A stretch of 34,520 bases of DNA, taken from Desulfobacteraceae bacterium. GTDB taxonomy: Bacteria; Desulfobacterota; Desulfobacteria; Desulfobacterales; JAABRJ01. This document shows, in pieces, positions 1 through 8,408 of the stretch. The notes beneath the pieces are model-generated. The model saw nothing but the letters and a program-made list of their open reading frames with translations. It was not told the origin of the DNA and searched no databases. Location of the stretch: the NCBI GenBank assembly GCA_022340425.1, contig JAJDNY010000074.1, positions 1 through 34,520 of the forward strand, in the 5' to 3' direction. The stretch's first letter is position 1, and each line of letters opens with the position of its first letter. The translations under genes were made by a program, and so were the position numbers.

Positions 1-44
1 GCCGGGCCCCTTAAAGTTGGTGGACCGGTACAAAGTAAAAATCA

Positions 45-168
45 GACAGTTTCGTAGAAAGCCCAAGTTCAAGGCGCGCAAATCTCGAGGATTGCGGCGT
101 ACTTATGTACGCCGCAGCGACCTCGAGATGCAGTGCAACGCGGAAATTGGGTTTTCTACGAAACTGTC
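45..168. repeat. Dispersed palindromic element, copy 1
   Basis: A 124-bp imperfect palindrome. Its two ends are near-perfect inverted repeats: GACAGTTTCGTAGAAA reads in from both ends, and the first 22 positions match at 21. Inside lies a second inverted pair, ATCTCGAGG (82-90) against CCTCGAGAT (121-129), and a central hairpin GCGGCGTAC (94-102), loop TTAT, GTACGCCGC (107-115). A second full copy lies at 6911-7036 and a solo end at 20618. Similarity to copy 2 continues about 28 bp to the left. No gene is seen in positions 1-208; the element sits just upstream of the flavoprotein gene. It could be a non-autonomous mobile element (MITE/REP-like) or a structured RNA repeat. No transposase is encoded. 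Confidence 0.85.
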
Positions 169-208
169 AAAGTTCCACTCCCGCCCGCCCCGGCCAAAGG
201 AGGCCCCG

Positions 209-1447
209 ATGCAGTACGTCATCATCGGCAACGGCGTGGCCGGCACCCACGCCGCCGAAAGCATCCGCCGCCTGGACCCCCACGGGGTCATCACCCTGAT
301 CGCCGCCGAAGAGGACGCCCCCTACTGCCGACCGATGATCAGCATGCTGCTGGAGGGCTCGGCCGCCGCCGCACAGCTGCCCATCCGCGGCCCCGATTTT
401 TACGACGCCCTCAAAATCGACGCGGTCATCGGCAAGCGCGTGCGCGCCATCGACGTGGCCGCCCGCACCGTCACCACCGACGCCGGGCGCCGCTTCGCCT
501 TCGACCGCCTGCTGATCGCCAGCGGGGCCGATCCCCGCCCCATCAAGGCCCGCGGGCTGCACCTGGAAAATCTCTTTTTCATGCGCACCGCGGCCCAGGT
601 CCGGGCCATGCTGCGGGCGCTGCCGGCCTGCCGCCGGGCTCTCGTCCTGGGCGGCGGGCTGGTGGGCTTCAAGGCGGCCTACGCCCTCCTGCGGCGCGGC
701 CTGGCGGTCACCCTGCTGATCCGCTCGGGCCACCCCCTTTCCATGCAGGTGGACCCCCAGGCCGGCGCGATGATCCTGGCTTCGCTCCAAGAACAGGGCC
801 TCACGGTGCGGGTCCAGGCCGAGGTGACGGCCTTCGAGGGCCAGACGACGGTGAGGAGCGCACATCTCTCCGACGGCAGCACGGTGCCCTGCGACCTGGT
901 GGTGATCGGCAAGGGCGTCTTGCCGGCGCTGGATTTCGTCCCCCGGGAGGCCATTGCGGTGGACCTCGGGGTGGTGGTGGACCAGTACCTGGAAACCAGC
1001 GCGGCGGGGATCTTCGCCGCCGGGGATGCCGCCGAGGCCCACGACATCGCCCGCAAAACCCGCTGGGTGAATGCCATCTGGCCCGAAGCGGTGACCCAGG
1101 GGCGTCTTGCCGGGATGAACATGGCCGGCCGCCCCACACCCTACAGGGGCAGCCTGGGCCGCAACGTGATCCGCATCTTTGACCTGGACGTGATGAGCGG
1201 CGGGCTGGTCAACCCGCCGCCGGATGCGCGCTACACGGTGCTGCAGCACCACAACCCCGGCCGGCGGCGCTACCGCAAGCTCGTTTTCCGCTACGATCGC
1301 CTGGTGGGCATGGTGCTAGTCAACGCCATCGAACAGGGCGGGGTGCTGCTGTCCCTGATCCAGGGGGAGATCCCCATCCGGATTCGCCGTGAGGCCCTCA
1401 TGGCGCCGACCTTCAATTTCCGCCAGCTGCTGCCGGCGACGGTCTGA
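209..1447 (+). CDS. FAD-dependent NAD(P) oxidoreductase of the CO dehydrogenase cluster (FNOR)
   Basis: A 412-residue two-dinucleotide-fold flavoprotein. The N-terminal FAD Rossmann motif is GNGVAG (residues 7-12), the NAD(P) motif is GGGLVG (148-153), and the second FAD motif IFAAGD ends at D273. This is the pyridine nucleotide-disulfide/rubredoxin reductase fold without a redox CxxxxC pair. The start is set by AAAGGAGG at 197-204, five bases upstream; an in-frame extension to base 17 would run through a palindromic repeat and is unlikely. The next genes are cooF and cooS on the same strand (48-bp and 16-bp gaps). From known CooS/CooF/FNOR clusters I infer that it passes CO-derived electrons from CooF to NAD(P)+, or reduces an oxidative-stress partner. 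A C-terminal ~100-residue region follows the FAD fold, as in related reductases. The electron acceptor cannot be read from sequence. Confidence 0.88.
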   Translation: MQYVIIGNGVAGTHAAESIRRLDPHGVITLIAAEEDAPYCRPMISMLLEGSAAAAQLPIRGPDFYDALKIDAVIGKRVRAIDVAARTVTTDAGRRFAFDRLLIASGADPRPIKARGLHLENLFFMRTAAQVRAMLRALPACRRALVLGGGLVGFKAAYALLRRGLAVTLLIRSGHPLSMQVDPQAGAMILASLQEQGLTVRVQAEVTAFEGQTTVRSAHLSDGSTVPCDLVVIGKGVLPALDFVPREAIAVDLGVVVDQYLETSAAGIFAAGDAAEAHDIARKTRWVNAIWPEAVTQGRLAGMNMAGRPTPYRGSLGRNVIRIFDLDVMSGGLVNPPPDARYTVLQHHNPGRRRYRKLVFRYDRLVGMVLVNAIEQGGVLLSLIQGEIPIRIRREALMAPTFNFRQLLPATV

Positions 1448-1495
1448 CGCCGGCCGCGGCCCACGGGCCGCAACCCGCAACCGAAAGGAGGTTCC

Positions 1496-2095
1496 ATGAA
1501 ACGCGTCGTCGTTCACCCCGAACGCTGCGTCGGCTGCATGCAGTGCATGCTGGCCTGCGCAACGGCCCACTCCCAAAGCGGGACCCTTTTTGCGGCCGTG
1601 CGCGAAAGTCCCCCGCCCCGGCCGAGGGTCCACGTGGGGGCCGGCCTCTACGGCGAGGGCTTCCCCAACCGCTGCCGCCACTGCGACCCGGCCCCCTGCC
1701 AGCTGGCCTGCCTGCCCGGCGCGATCTCGCGCGACCGCGCCAGCGGCACGGTCCTGATCGACCCCGAGCGCTGCATCAACTGCGCCTCCTGCGCCATGGC
1801 ATGCCCCTTCGGGGTGATCCGCTACCACCCGGAGCACCACGCGCCGCTGGGCAAAACCGTGGCCGTCAAGTGCGACAATTGCCTGGCGCGGCTTCGCCAG
1901 GGAGGGATTCCGGCCTGCGTCGAGGTCTGTAAAACCGGCGCGCTGACCTTTGAAGAGGCCGACGCGGCGCTCAAGCGCCAGACCGACGCGGTGGCCCGCA
2001 GCGTTTCGCGCACCGCCGAGGAGGTTCAGCCGGCCCCCGGATTTGCCCTGCTCAATGCCCAGCGCAAGGCCCAACTGGCCCTTAAAAACCCATGA
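1496..2095 (+). CDS. cooF: CooF-type four-cluster ferredoxin, electron acceptor of CO dehydrogenase
   Basis: A 199-residue polyferredoxin that should carry electrons between CooS and the upstream flavoprotein. Four cysteine groups are visible: C11-x2-C-x2-C-x3-C (CVGCMQC...), CRHCDPAPC...C, CINCASCAMACP, and CDNC...CVEVC, matching four [4Fe-4S] sites of the CooF/HycB/DmsB-like family. There is no Tat or Sec signal, so it is cytoplasmic. A strong AAAGGAGG (1484-1490 region) lies just before the ATG. The stop is 16 bp before cooS. The C-terminal ~40 residues after the last cluster are Ala/Arg-rich and carry no recognised motif. The order flavoprotein-cooF-cooS supports a CO:NAD(P)+ route rather than an energy-converting hydrogenase, because no cooMKLXUH genes are present in the window. 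Confidence 0.93.
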   Translation: MKRVVVHPERCVGCMQCMLACATAHSQSGTLFAAVRESPPPRPRVHVGAGLYGEGFPNRCRHCDPAPCQLACLPGAISRDRASGTVLIDPERCINCASCAMACPFGVIRYHPEHHAPLGKTVAVKCDNCLARLRQGGIPACVEVCKTGALTFEEADAALKRQTDAVARSVSRTAEEVQPAPGFALLNAQRKAQLALKNP

Positions 2096-2111
2096 ACCCA
2101 TGGAGGCCGAG

Positions 2112-3992
2112 ATGAAACACCCCTTTGGAGAAAATACCATCACTGAAGATGGTCGCCTGATGCTCAAAAAAATGGAAAAGGACCAGGTGGCGACGGTCTG
2201 GGAGCGTTTCAACGCCCAGCAGCCCCAGTGCGGCTTCTGCGAGATGGGGCTGAGCTGCCGGGTCTGCAACATGGGGCCCTGCCGGGTGGACCCCTTCGGG
2301 GAAGGCCCCCAGCAGGGGGTCTGCGGCGCGGATGCCGACATCATCGTGGCGCGCAACCTCGGCCGCATGATCGCGGCCGGGGCGGCGGCGCACTCGGACC
2401 ACGGCCGCGACCTGGTGGAGGTGCTGGCCTCCGTGGCCGAGGGGCGGGCGCCGGGCTACACCGTCAGCGATGATCCCAAGCTGCGGCGGGTGGCCGCCGA
2501 GTACGGCGTCGCCACCGGGGACCGGGCGGTTGCCGAAATCGCCGCCGACCTGGCCCGCGCCATGCAAGAGGACTACGGCACCCGCCGCAAGGCCCTTACC
2601 CTGATCAATCGGGCGCCCCGCAAACGCCGCGAGCGCTGGGCCCAGCTGGGCATCACCCCCCGGGGAATCGACCGCGAAACCTCGGAGATGATGCACCGCA
2701 CCCACATGGGGGTCGACAACGGCTGGCAGAGCCTGCTGCTGCACGGCCTGCGCAACGCCCTCTCCGACGGCTGGGGCGGCTCGATGATCGCCACCGAGGT
2801 CTCGGACATCCTCTTCGGTACCCCCCGGGTGACCCCCAACAGCGTCAACATAGGGGTCCTGAAGGCCGACCAGGTCAACATCGTGGTTCATGGCCACAAC
2901 CCGGTGGTATCCGAAATGCTTCTGCAGGCCTGCCAGTCGCCGGAACTCACGGAGCTGGCGCTGGCCCGCGGCGCCCAGGGGATCAACCTGGCCGGGCTGT
3001 GCTGCACGGGCAACGAACTGCTCATGCGCCACGGCATTCCCATGGCCGGCAACCACCTGATGACCGAGCTGGTGATCGCCACCGGCGCGGTGGAGATGAT
3101 GCTGGTGGACTACCAGTGCATCATGCCCTCCCTGGGGGCGGTCGCCGCCTGCTACCACACCCGGATGATCAGCACCAGCGACAAGGCGCGCTTCCCGGGC
3201 ATGACCCACCGCGAATTCCACCCGGACAACGCCCGGGAGCTGGCCCGGACCCTGGTTGCCGAGGCCATCGAGAACTTCAGCCGCCGGGGCGAGGTTTATA
3301 TCCCGGTGGCGCCGGCCCCGTCCCTGGGCGGTTTTTCGGTGGAAACCATCATCGAGGCCCTCGGCGGCTCGCCCGAGCCGCTGATCGCGGCCCTGAAAAG
3401 CGGCCAGATCCGCGGGGCGGTGGGCGTGGTGGGCTGCAACAACCCCAAGATCCGCCACGACTACGGACATGTGACCCTCACCCGCCGTCTGATCGAAAAC
3501 GACATCCTGGTGGTGGACACCGGCTGCGCCGCCATCGCCAACGCCAAGGCGGGCTTCAAGGTGGCCGAGGCGGCCCGCCTGGCGGGACCCGGTCTGAAGG
3601 AGGTCTGCGGGGCGCTGGGCATCCCCCCGGTGCTGCACATGGGCAGCTGCGTCGACAACGTGCGCATCCTGGTGCTGGCCGCGGCCCTGGCCGACGCCCT
3701 GGGGACCGACATCAGCGATTTGCCCATCGCCGGTGCGGCGCCGGAGTGGTACTCGGAAAAGGCGGTCTCCATCGGCGCCTACTTCGTGGCCTCGGGGGTC
3801 ACCACGGTCCTCGGCCCCATGCCGCCCATCACGGGCAGCATGAACGTGGTCAATCTGCTGACCGAAGGGCTGGAAGATCTCCTGGGGGCCACCTTCGCCG
3901 TGGAACCCGACCCCGAAAAGGCCGCCCTCCTGATCCGGCGGCACATCGAAGACCGCCGGGCCAAGCTGGGACTGGCGGCGGTTCAGGTCTAA
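2112..3992 (+). CDS. cooS: Anaerobic Ni-Fe carbon monoxide dehydrogenase catalytic subunit
   Basis: 626 residues, the usual CooS length. It oxidises CO to CO2 at a Ni-4Fe-4S C-cluster. C-cluster ligands are visible: H260 in VHGHNP, C297/C298 in GLCCTG, C336 in DYQCIMP, C442 in VGCNNP, C472 in DTGCAA, C513 in MGSCVDN. The acid-base Lys is K550 in YSEKAVS. The N-terminus has C40-x2-C43, then C49, C52, C57 and C71 (B-cluster). The D-cluster pair is spaced CX2C instead of the CX7C of Carboxydothermus CODH-II; S48 sits where the second D-cluster Cys would be. The start at 2112 is favoured by GGAGG at 2102-2106; an in-frame ATG at 2100 is possible. No acetyl-CoA synthase gene is adjacent, so this is a monofunctional CODH. 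A CooC Ni-insertase is encoded 13 kb away. Confidence 0.97.
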   Translation: MKHPFGENTITEDGRLMLKKMEKDQVATVWERFNAQQPQCGFCEMGLSCRVCNMGPCRVDPFGEGPQQGVCGADADIIVARNLGRMIAAGAAAHSDHGRDLVEVLASVAEGRAPGYTVSDDPKLRRVAAEYGVATGDRAVAEIAADLARAMQEDYGTRRKALTLINRAPRKRRERWAQLGITPRGIDRETSEMMHRTHMGVDNGWQSLLLHGLRNALSDGWGGSMIATEVSDILFGTPRVTPNSVNIGVLKADQVNIVVHGHNPVVSEMLLQACQSPELTELALARGAQGINLAGLCCTGNELLMRHGIPMAGNHLMTELVIATGAVEMMLVDYQCIMPSLGAVAACYHTRMISTSDKARFPGMTHREFHPDNARELARTLVAEAIENFSRRGEVYIPVAPAPSLGGFSVETIIEALGGSPEPLIAALKSGQIRGAVGVVGCNNPKIRHDYGHVTLTRRLIENDILVVDTGCAAIANAKAGFKVAEAARLAGPGLKEVCGALGIPPVLHMGSCVDNVRILVLAAALADALGTDISDLPIAGAAPEWYSEKAVSIGAYFVASGVTTVLGPMPPITGSMNVVNLLTEGLEDLLGATFAVEPDPEKAALLIRRHIEDRRAKLGLAAVQV

Positions 3993-3994
3993 CC

Positions 3995-4051
3995 CGCAAA
4001 CACGCACCCCCCCGAGGGGCAGTTTGGGCTGCCCTCACCGGGGGGTTTGCG
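3995..4051 (+). terminator. Large hairpin after cooS (terminator or operon boundary)
   Basis: Arms CGCAAAC (3995-4001) and GTTTGCG (4045-4051) enclose C-rich and G-rich stretches that pair, and an inner GGGCAG/CTGCCC stem. It begins three bases after the cooS stop. There is no U-tract, so it may act as an mRNA 3' stabiliser or processing barrier instead of a classical terminator. Confidence 0.55.
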
Positions 4052-4107
4052 CCACAAGCGCCGGCAAGCCGCCCGTTTCGGGGGGTCGAAAACCCGAGGA
4101 GAATTTT

Positions 4108-5004
4108 ATGAAACTCGCCACCGCCGCCTTCGACGACCGCGAAGAGGCCTGCATCCTGACGCCCCGCGGGCTCATCCCGATCGCGGCCGTCAACCGCCGC
4201 TGCAGCGCCCACTGGCCCACCGACCTGTTCCATCTGCTGGCAACGGAAGCCCTGGAAGGGCTGCAGGCCTGGTACACCGGCACCGGGCAAAATACCCTGG
4301 AGGTCCTGCCCGAAGCGGAAATCGTTCCGACCGCGGCGGTGCGCTGGCGGCCCCCTTACCACCACCCCCGCAAGATCTGGGGCATCGGCCTCAACTACCG
4401 CGCGCATGCCGCCGACCTTTCCGAAAGCGCGCCCCAGGGCATCCCGGCCAGCTTCATGAAGCCCGACACGGCCCTGATCGGCCCCGGCGATGCAATCGAG
4501 ATCCCCACCCTCTCCGAACGCACCACGGCCGAAGCCGAACTCGGGGTGATCATCGGCCGCCGGTGCCGCCACGTGGCGCCCGGCGACTGGCTGAAGGTGG
4601 TGGCCGGCTTCACCCCGGTGATCGACATGACGGCCGAGGACATCCTGCGCCAAAACCCCCGTTACCTGACCCTGGCCAAGAGTTTCGACACCTTTTTCAG
4701 CTTCGGGCCGGTGGTCCTGACCCCCGATGAGGTCCCGGACGTCAGCCGCCTGGAGGTCGCCACGGTGGTAAACGGGGGGGTGCACGCCGCCAACGCGGTG
4801 GCCAACATGACCTTTGCACCGGATTTTCTGGTGGCCTTCCACTCCCGCGTCATGACGCTCCTGCCCGGGGACATCCTCTCCACCGGGACCCCGGGCGCGG
4901 CCATGATCCGCGACGGTGATCTGGTGGAAGCCCGCATCACGGGGTTCCCGGCGCTGGCCAACCCGGTGCGAGACCTCAAAGCGGCGCCGCACCCCGGCAC
5001 GTGA
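4108..5004 (+). CDS. Fumarylacetoacetate hydrolase (FAH) family protein
   Basis: 298 residues. The C-terminal two-thirds is an FAH fold: metal ligands E142 and E144 in AEAELG and D173 in VIDMTAED, plus GIGLNYRAHA and the STGTPGAA loop near the end, which are hallmarks of this family. Members hydrolyse C-C bonds, decarboxylate 2-oxo acids or isomerise 2-hydroxydienoates (for example aromatic or homoprotocatechuate degradation); the substrate here cannot be assigned. The N-terminal ~80 residues are the small accessory domain. The start ATG follows GAGGAG with good spacing. It is on the same strand as cooS, separated by a 115-bp gap with a strong hairpin, so it may be a separate transcription unit. 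A 56-bp gap precedes the next gene. Confidence 0.88.
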   Translation: MKLATAAFDDREEACILTPRGLIPIAAVNRRCSAHWPTDLFHLLATEALEGLQAWYTGTGQNTLEVLPEAEIVPTAAVRWRPPYHHPRKIWGIGLNYRAHAADLSESAPQGIPASFMKPDTALIGPGDAIEIPTLSERTTAEAELGVIIGRRCRHVAPGDWLKVVAGFTPVIDMTAEDILRQNPRYLTLAKSFDTFFSFGPVVLTPDEVPDVSRLEVATVVNGGVHAANAVANMTFAPDFLVAFHSRVMTLLPGDILSTGTPGAAMIRDGDLVEARITGFPALANPVRDLKAAPHPGT

Positions 5005-5060
5005 CGGGCCGACTTTGCAGCCGAGGCCGCCGACGATGCCCAACCCCCCACGAGGTGAAC

Positions 5061-6833
5061 ATGGCCGCCCCCCACGCCCCCTCCGTTATCAAAGGCAAGC
5101 TGCGCGCCCTGCGCCGCCGGCGGCGGGAGATCCTGGCGCTGCCGCCCGAAAAGGCGCTCGCCGCGATCATCGATAGCCCGGAGGCCCTGCCCCTGGTCCA
5201 TTCGCTCCCGGAGCAGGACTTCTATTTTTTGGTGCAGGAGATCGGCCCCGAAGACGCCCTGCCGCTGCTCAGGATGGCCACCGGCCGGCAGTGGGAGTTT
5301 TTGCTGGACCGGGAAACCTGGCGCGGCGACCGCTGGGGTGACGCGCCCCTCACCCGCTGGCTGGGGCTCCTGTTGCAGGCCGACCCCAAGCGGGTGGTGG
5401 ACTGGGTGCTGGCTGATAAAACCGAGGAGGTCAAACTCTACCTGTTCCGCAACATCGAGTTGCGGGTGCGGGAACACGACCAGGACCCCTCGGATCTGGG
5501 CGAGGGCTTCGAGACCTTCGACGACGTCTTCTACTTCCGCTTTCGCAAGCCGCCGGCCGATGTGGAGGCGCCAGCGGCCCCGCAAGCGGAGCGCGAGGCC
5601 GTCATCACCCGTCTGCTGGCGCTCCTGGCGGACCGCGACCTCACCGTATTAAACGGCCTGCTGCTGGAAGCGGCCGGCATCATCGCCGCCGAAGTCGAGG
5701 ACGAAGCCTACCGCCTGCGCAACGTGCGCCTGGCCGAAAGCGGCTTTCTGCCCCTGGAGGAAGCCGTGGCGATCTACCAGCCGCTGGCGCCGGAGGACCT
5801 GCAACGCTTCGCCCGCCGAACGGCCGGCAGAAACGCGCGACAGGATTCGCCACTTCCGGTGCCCCTGTCCAGCGCAGGGCTTCTAGGGACCGAGAGTCTA
5901 TTCGAGCGCGCCCTGGGCCGGGTCAGCGCCGAGGCCGAGCACGACCGCCTGCAGCAAGAGTTTGCGGCCCTCTGCAACCGCCTGATCGCCGCCGATCAGA
6001 GCCCCGTGCGGCAGCGCGAGGAGCTGCGGGCGGTGGTCCGCAAGGCCTGCGGCTACCTCAGCATCGGGCTTGAGCAACTGCTGGGCCCCTTAGCCCGGGA
6101 GGATCACGCGGCCGCCGCCGGAGCAGCCGATCTGCTGCAGCGCCATTTCCTGGAACCCCTTTTCCGGGTGGGCTACGGGCAGGCGGCGGCGCTCAAGCGC
6201 CGGACGCAGCGCTGGCAGCGGGAGAGCTGGTTCGGAGAGCGCGGGCTGCCCCTGGGGTTCTGGGGCGAGGAGGGGCTGGGGCTCGTGGGCGGGCTGCTGC
6301 TCAAACGCCCCCTTTACTTCGAGGGCTACCGCAGGGGGCATTTATACCGGGATTTCGCCGCCATGGGCGAGATCCACGAAACCCGGCGCGAGTTGGACGA
6401 CCTGATTTGGCTGGACCAGCTGCTCTCGCTTTTGAACCCGCCGCTGCCGCGGGGCGAGCGGCGCTTTCTGACCTACAAGAACCTGCTGCTGACCCTCTGG
6501 GCCTGCAGCTGCCTGGGCCTGCCGGCCGCGGAGAAGTTCCCGCCGTTGGCGCTGGCCGATTTCAGGCAATTCTGCGAGGGCCTCTTCACCCCCCGCGCGC
6601 CGACTGCGGCCCCCGGTCCCCGGCGCATCCCAACCGAGCGCCGGACGGCCTTTCTGGACTGGCTGGCGGCGGGCAGCGGGCTGCGCCCGGACGAGATCTC
6701 GACCCGCCTGGGAAGCCGCCTGGAGGCGCTTTTCAGCGAAATCGAAGCGGAGCTGGGCCCGGTGGCGCCGTCGGACCTCGACCCGCGCTTCATTGGGCTC
6801 TTCCTGCTGGCCGGCGCTAAACCGCCGTCTTGA
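5061..6833 (+). CDS. DUF6178-like protein of unknown function
   Basis: 590 residues, no signal peptide and no clear membrane segment; mostly helical, rich in Leu, Arg and Glu. The N-terminal ~150 residues resemble, from memory, the DUF6178 family found mainly in Desulfobacterota (ILALPPEKAL..., a conserved FYFLVQEIGPEDALPLL-like stretch, and R-Q-W-E-F-L-L-D). I see no catalytic motif, metal-binding cluster or nucleotide loop. Start chosen at ATG 5061, preceded by GAGGTGA; the frame stays open 60 bp further upstream. It follows the FAH gene on the same strand at 56 bp and is followed by a small U-tailed hairpin and a palindromic repeat, so it probably closes the transcription unit. The function is unknown and context offers only a loose link to CO and aromatic-acid metabolism. 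Confidence 0.8.
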   Translation: MAAPHAPSVIKGKLRALRRRRREILALPPEKALAAIIDSPEALPLVHSLPEQDFYFLVQEIGPEDALPLLRMATGRQWEFLLDRETWRGDRWGDAPLTRWLGLLLQADPKRVVDWVLADKTEEVKLYLFRNIELRVREHDQDPSDLGEGFETFDDVFYFRFRKPPADVEAPAAPQAEREAVITRLLALLADRDLTVLNGLLLEAAGIIAAEVEDEAYRLRNVRLAESGFLPLEEAVAIYQPLAPEDLQRFARRTAGRNARQDSPLPVPLSSAGLLGTESLFERALGRVSAEAEHDRLQQEFAALCNRLIAADQSPVRQREELRAVVRKACGYLSIGLEQLLGPLAREDHAAAAGAADLLQRHFLEPLFRVGYGQAAALKRRTQRWQRESWFGERGLPLGFWGEEGLGLVGGLLLKRPLYFEGYRRGHLYRDFAAMGEIHETRRELDDLIWLDQLLSLLNPPLPRGERRFLTYKNLLLTLWACSCLGLPAAEKFPPLALADFRQFCEGLFTPRAPTAAPGPRRIPTERRTAFLDWLAAGSGLRPDEISTRLGSRLEALFSEIEAELGPVAPSDLDPRFIGLFLLAGAKPPS

Positions 6834-6847
6834 TGGCTCGCGAGAAG

Positions 6848-6866
6848 ACCCCACCGCGGGGGTTTT
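6848..6866 (+). terminator. Short intrinsic terminator after the DUF6178-like gene
   Basis: ACCCC (6848-6852), six-base loop, GGGGT (6859-6863) running into TTTT. It lies 15 bp after the stop codon. Short stem, so moderate confidence. Confidence 0.5.
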
Positions 6867-6910
6867 ACGCCGTCTTCAAAATTGATGAACCAGTAAAAAG
6901 TCAAGATCTA

Positions 6911-7036
6911 GACGGTTTCGAAAAAAGCGCCAAGTTACGGCGCGCAAATCTCAGCGGCGTGAGGCGTACTTATGGTACGCCGCAGCGACTTCGAGATGCG
7001 ACGCAACGCAGAAATTGGCCTTTTTGCGGAACCGTC
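6911..7036. repeat. Dispersed palindromic element, copy 2
   Basis: A 126-bp relative of 45-168. The outer arms read GACGGTTTCGAAAAAAGC from the left and GACGGTTCCGCAAAAAGG from the right; the centre is GGCGTAC-TTATG-GTACGCC. Compared with copy 1, arm position 4 is A in both arms of copy 1 and G in both arms here, and position 13 is G in both arms of copy 1 and A in both here. So pairing was kept while sequence changed. The right half is better conserved between copies than the left. The right end overlaps the stop codon of aceA (TGA at 7037-7035 on the minus strand). Confidence 0.85.
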
Positions 7037-8372
7037 AGAACTGCGCCTCCTCGGTTGAGCCCGACAAGGCCCCCACCGAGGTCTTGCCCTCGGTGATGCA
7101 GTTCATCACTTGATCGAAATAGCCGGTCCCGACGAACTTCTGATGGGTGGTGGCCATGTAGCCGCCCTCCTTCTCACGGGCGAATTCCTGCTGTTGAAAG
7201 CGCGAGTAGGCCAGCATCCCCTCCTCCCGGTAGCCGCGGGCCAGTTCGAACATCCCTAGGTTGAGGGAATGGAAGCCGGCCAGGGTCACGAACTGGAACT
7301 TGTAGCCCATGGCGCCCAGCTCGCGCTGAAAGCGGGCAATGGCGGCGTCGTCCAACTTGGCCTGCCAGTTGAAGGAAGGGGAGCAGTTGTAGGCCAGGAG
7401 TTTTCCCGGAAAGGCTTCGTGAATGCCCTCGGCGAACTTGGCGGCCTGCTCCAGATCGGGGGTCGCGGTTTCGCACCAGACCATGTCGGCATAGGGCGCG
7501 TAAGCCCGACCGCGGGCGATGGCCGCCGCCAGACCGCCGCTGATGGGGAAAAACCCCTCGGAGGTGCGCTCGCCACCGGTGATAAACGGCTGGTCGCGCT
7601 CGTCGATGTCGCTGGTCAAGAGGCGTGCGGCCTCGGCGTCGGTGCGCGCGATCAGAATGGTCGGCACCCCGCAGATATCCGCCGCCAGGCGCGCGGCGAC
7701 CAGTTTGACGATAAACTCGCGGGTGGGCACCAGCACCTTGCCACCCATGTGGCCGCATTTTTTGGCCGACGCCAGCTGGTCTTCGAAGTGCACGCCGGCC
7801 GCCCCGGCCGCGATCATGGCCTTCATCAGCTCGAAGGCGTTCAGCGGCCCGCCGAAACCGGCCTCGGCATCGGCCACGATCGGCGCAAACCAGTAGGGCC
7901 CGATCTTGCAGCACTCCAGCACCGCAATCTGGTCGGCGCGGCGCAGGGCGTTGTTGATCCGTTGAACCACGGCGGGAACGCTGTTGGAGGGGTAGAGACT
8001 CTGGTCGGGGTACATTTCCCCGGCCAGGTTGGCGTCGGCCGCCACCTGCCAGCCGCTGAGATAAATCGCCTTGAGCCCCGCCTCCACCTGCTGCACCGCC
8101 TGGTTGCCCGTCAGGGCCCCCAGCGCGGCGACATAGTCCTCGGTCTGCAGCAGGTGCCAGAGCCGCTCGGCGCCGGCCTGGGCGAAGGTGTATTCCACCT
8201 TGAGCGTCCCCCGTAGCTTGAGCATCTCCTCGGGAGTGTAGGGCCGCACAATGCCCTGCCAGCGGCGATCCTGCCCCCAGAGGGTCTGCAGATGGGCGAT
8301 GCGCTCGGGGTCCACCGCGTGGCTTTCGATCCGTTTGCTCAGTTCGATGGCGCGTTCTTCAATCGTCCGCAT
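7035..8372 (-). CDS. aceA: Isocitrate lyase
   Basis: 445 residues. It cleaves isocitrate to glyoxylate and succinate in the glyoxylate bypass. The catalytic signature KKCGHMGGK holds C206; other family blocks are visible: ADAEAGFGG (Mg-binding D168), [21 protein letters not shown], and NCSPSFNW near the C-terminus. The length suits the bacterial enzyme. The start [11 protein letters not shown] follows AAAGGA on the minus strand; the frame remains open far upstream through the antisense of aceB, but that is not coding. aceB lies 68 bp upstream on the same strand, with a long palindrome in the gap. The stop TGA is formed at the edge of the palindromic repeat 6911-7036, so the last codons abut an inserted element. 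With malate synthase it allows net assimilation of acetyl-CoA. Confidence 0.97.
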   Translation of the reverse strand: MRTIEERAIELSKRIESHAVDPERIAHLQTLWGQDRRWQGIVRPYTPEEMLKLRGTLKVEYTFAQAGAERLWHLLQTEDYVAALGALTGNQAVQQVEAGLKAIYLSGWQVAADANLAGEMYPDQSLYPSNSVPAVVQRINNALRRADQIAVLECCKIGPYWFAPIVADAEAGFGGPLNAFELMKAMIAAGAAGVHFEDQLASAKKCGHMGGKVLVPTREFIVKLVAARLAADICGVPTILIARTDAEAARLLTSDIDERDQPFITGGERTSEGFFPISGGLAAAIARGRAYAPYADMVWCETATPDLEQAAKFAEGIHEAFPGKLLAYNCSPSFNWQAKLDDAAIARFQRELGAMGYKFQFVTLAGFHSLNLGMFELARGYREEGMLAYSRFQQQEFAREKEGGYMATTHQKFVGTGYFDQVMNCITEGKTSVGALSGSTEEAQF

Positions 8373-8408
8373 GGCGAAATCCTTTCCGTATCTTGGCTGG
8401 TAGCCCAT

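Noticed and set aside
45-168. CRISPR repeat or tRNA-like structure
   Set aside because: There is no regular spacing or multiple short direct repeats, and no acceptor stem, T-loop or anticodon arrangement; the structure is a single long palindrome.
167-1252. Long antisense open frame opposite the flavoprotein gene
   Set aside because: Typical high-GC antisense shadow; composition is His/Gly/Asp-rich with no family motif, and the plus-strand gene is clearly real. The same holds for the long antisense frames opposite cooS, aceB, acyl-CoA dehydrogenase, UbiB, thrS and formate dehydrogenase.
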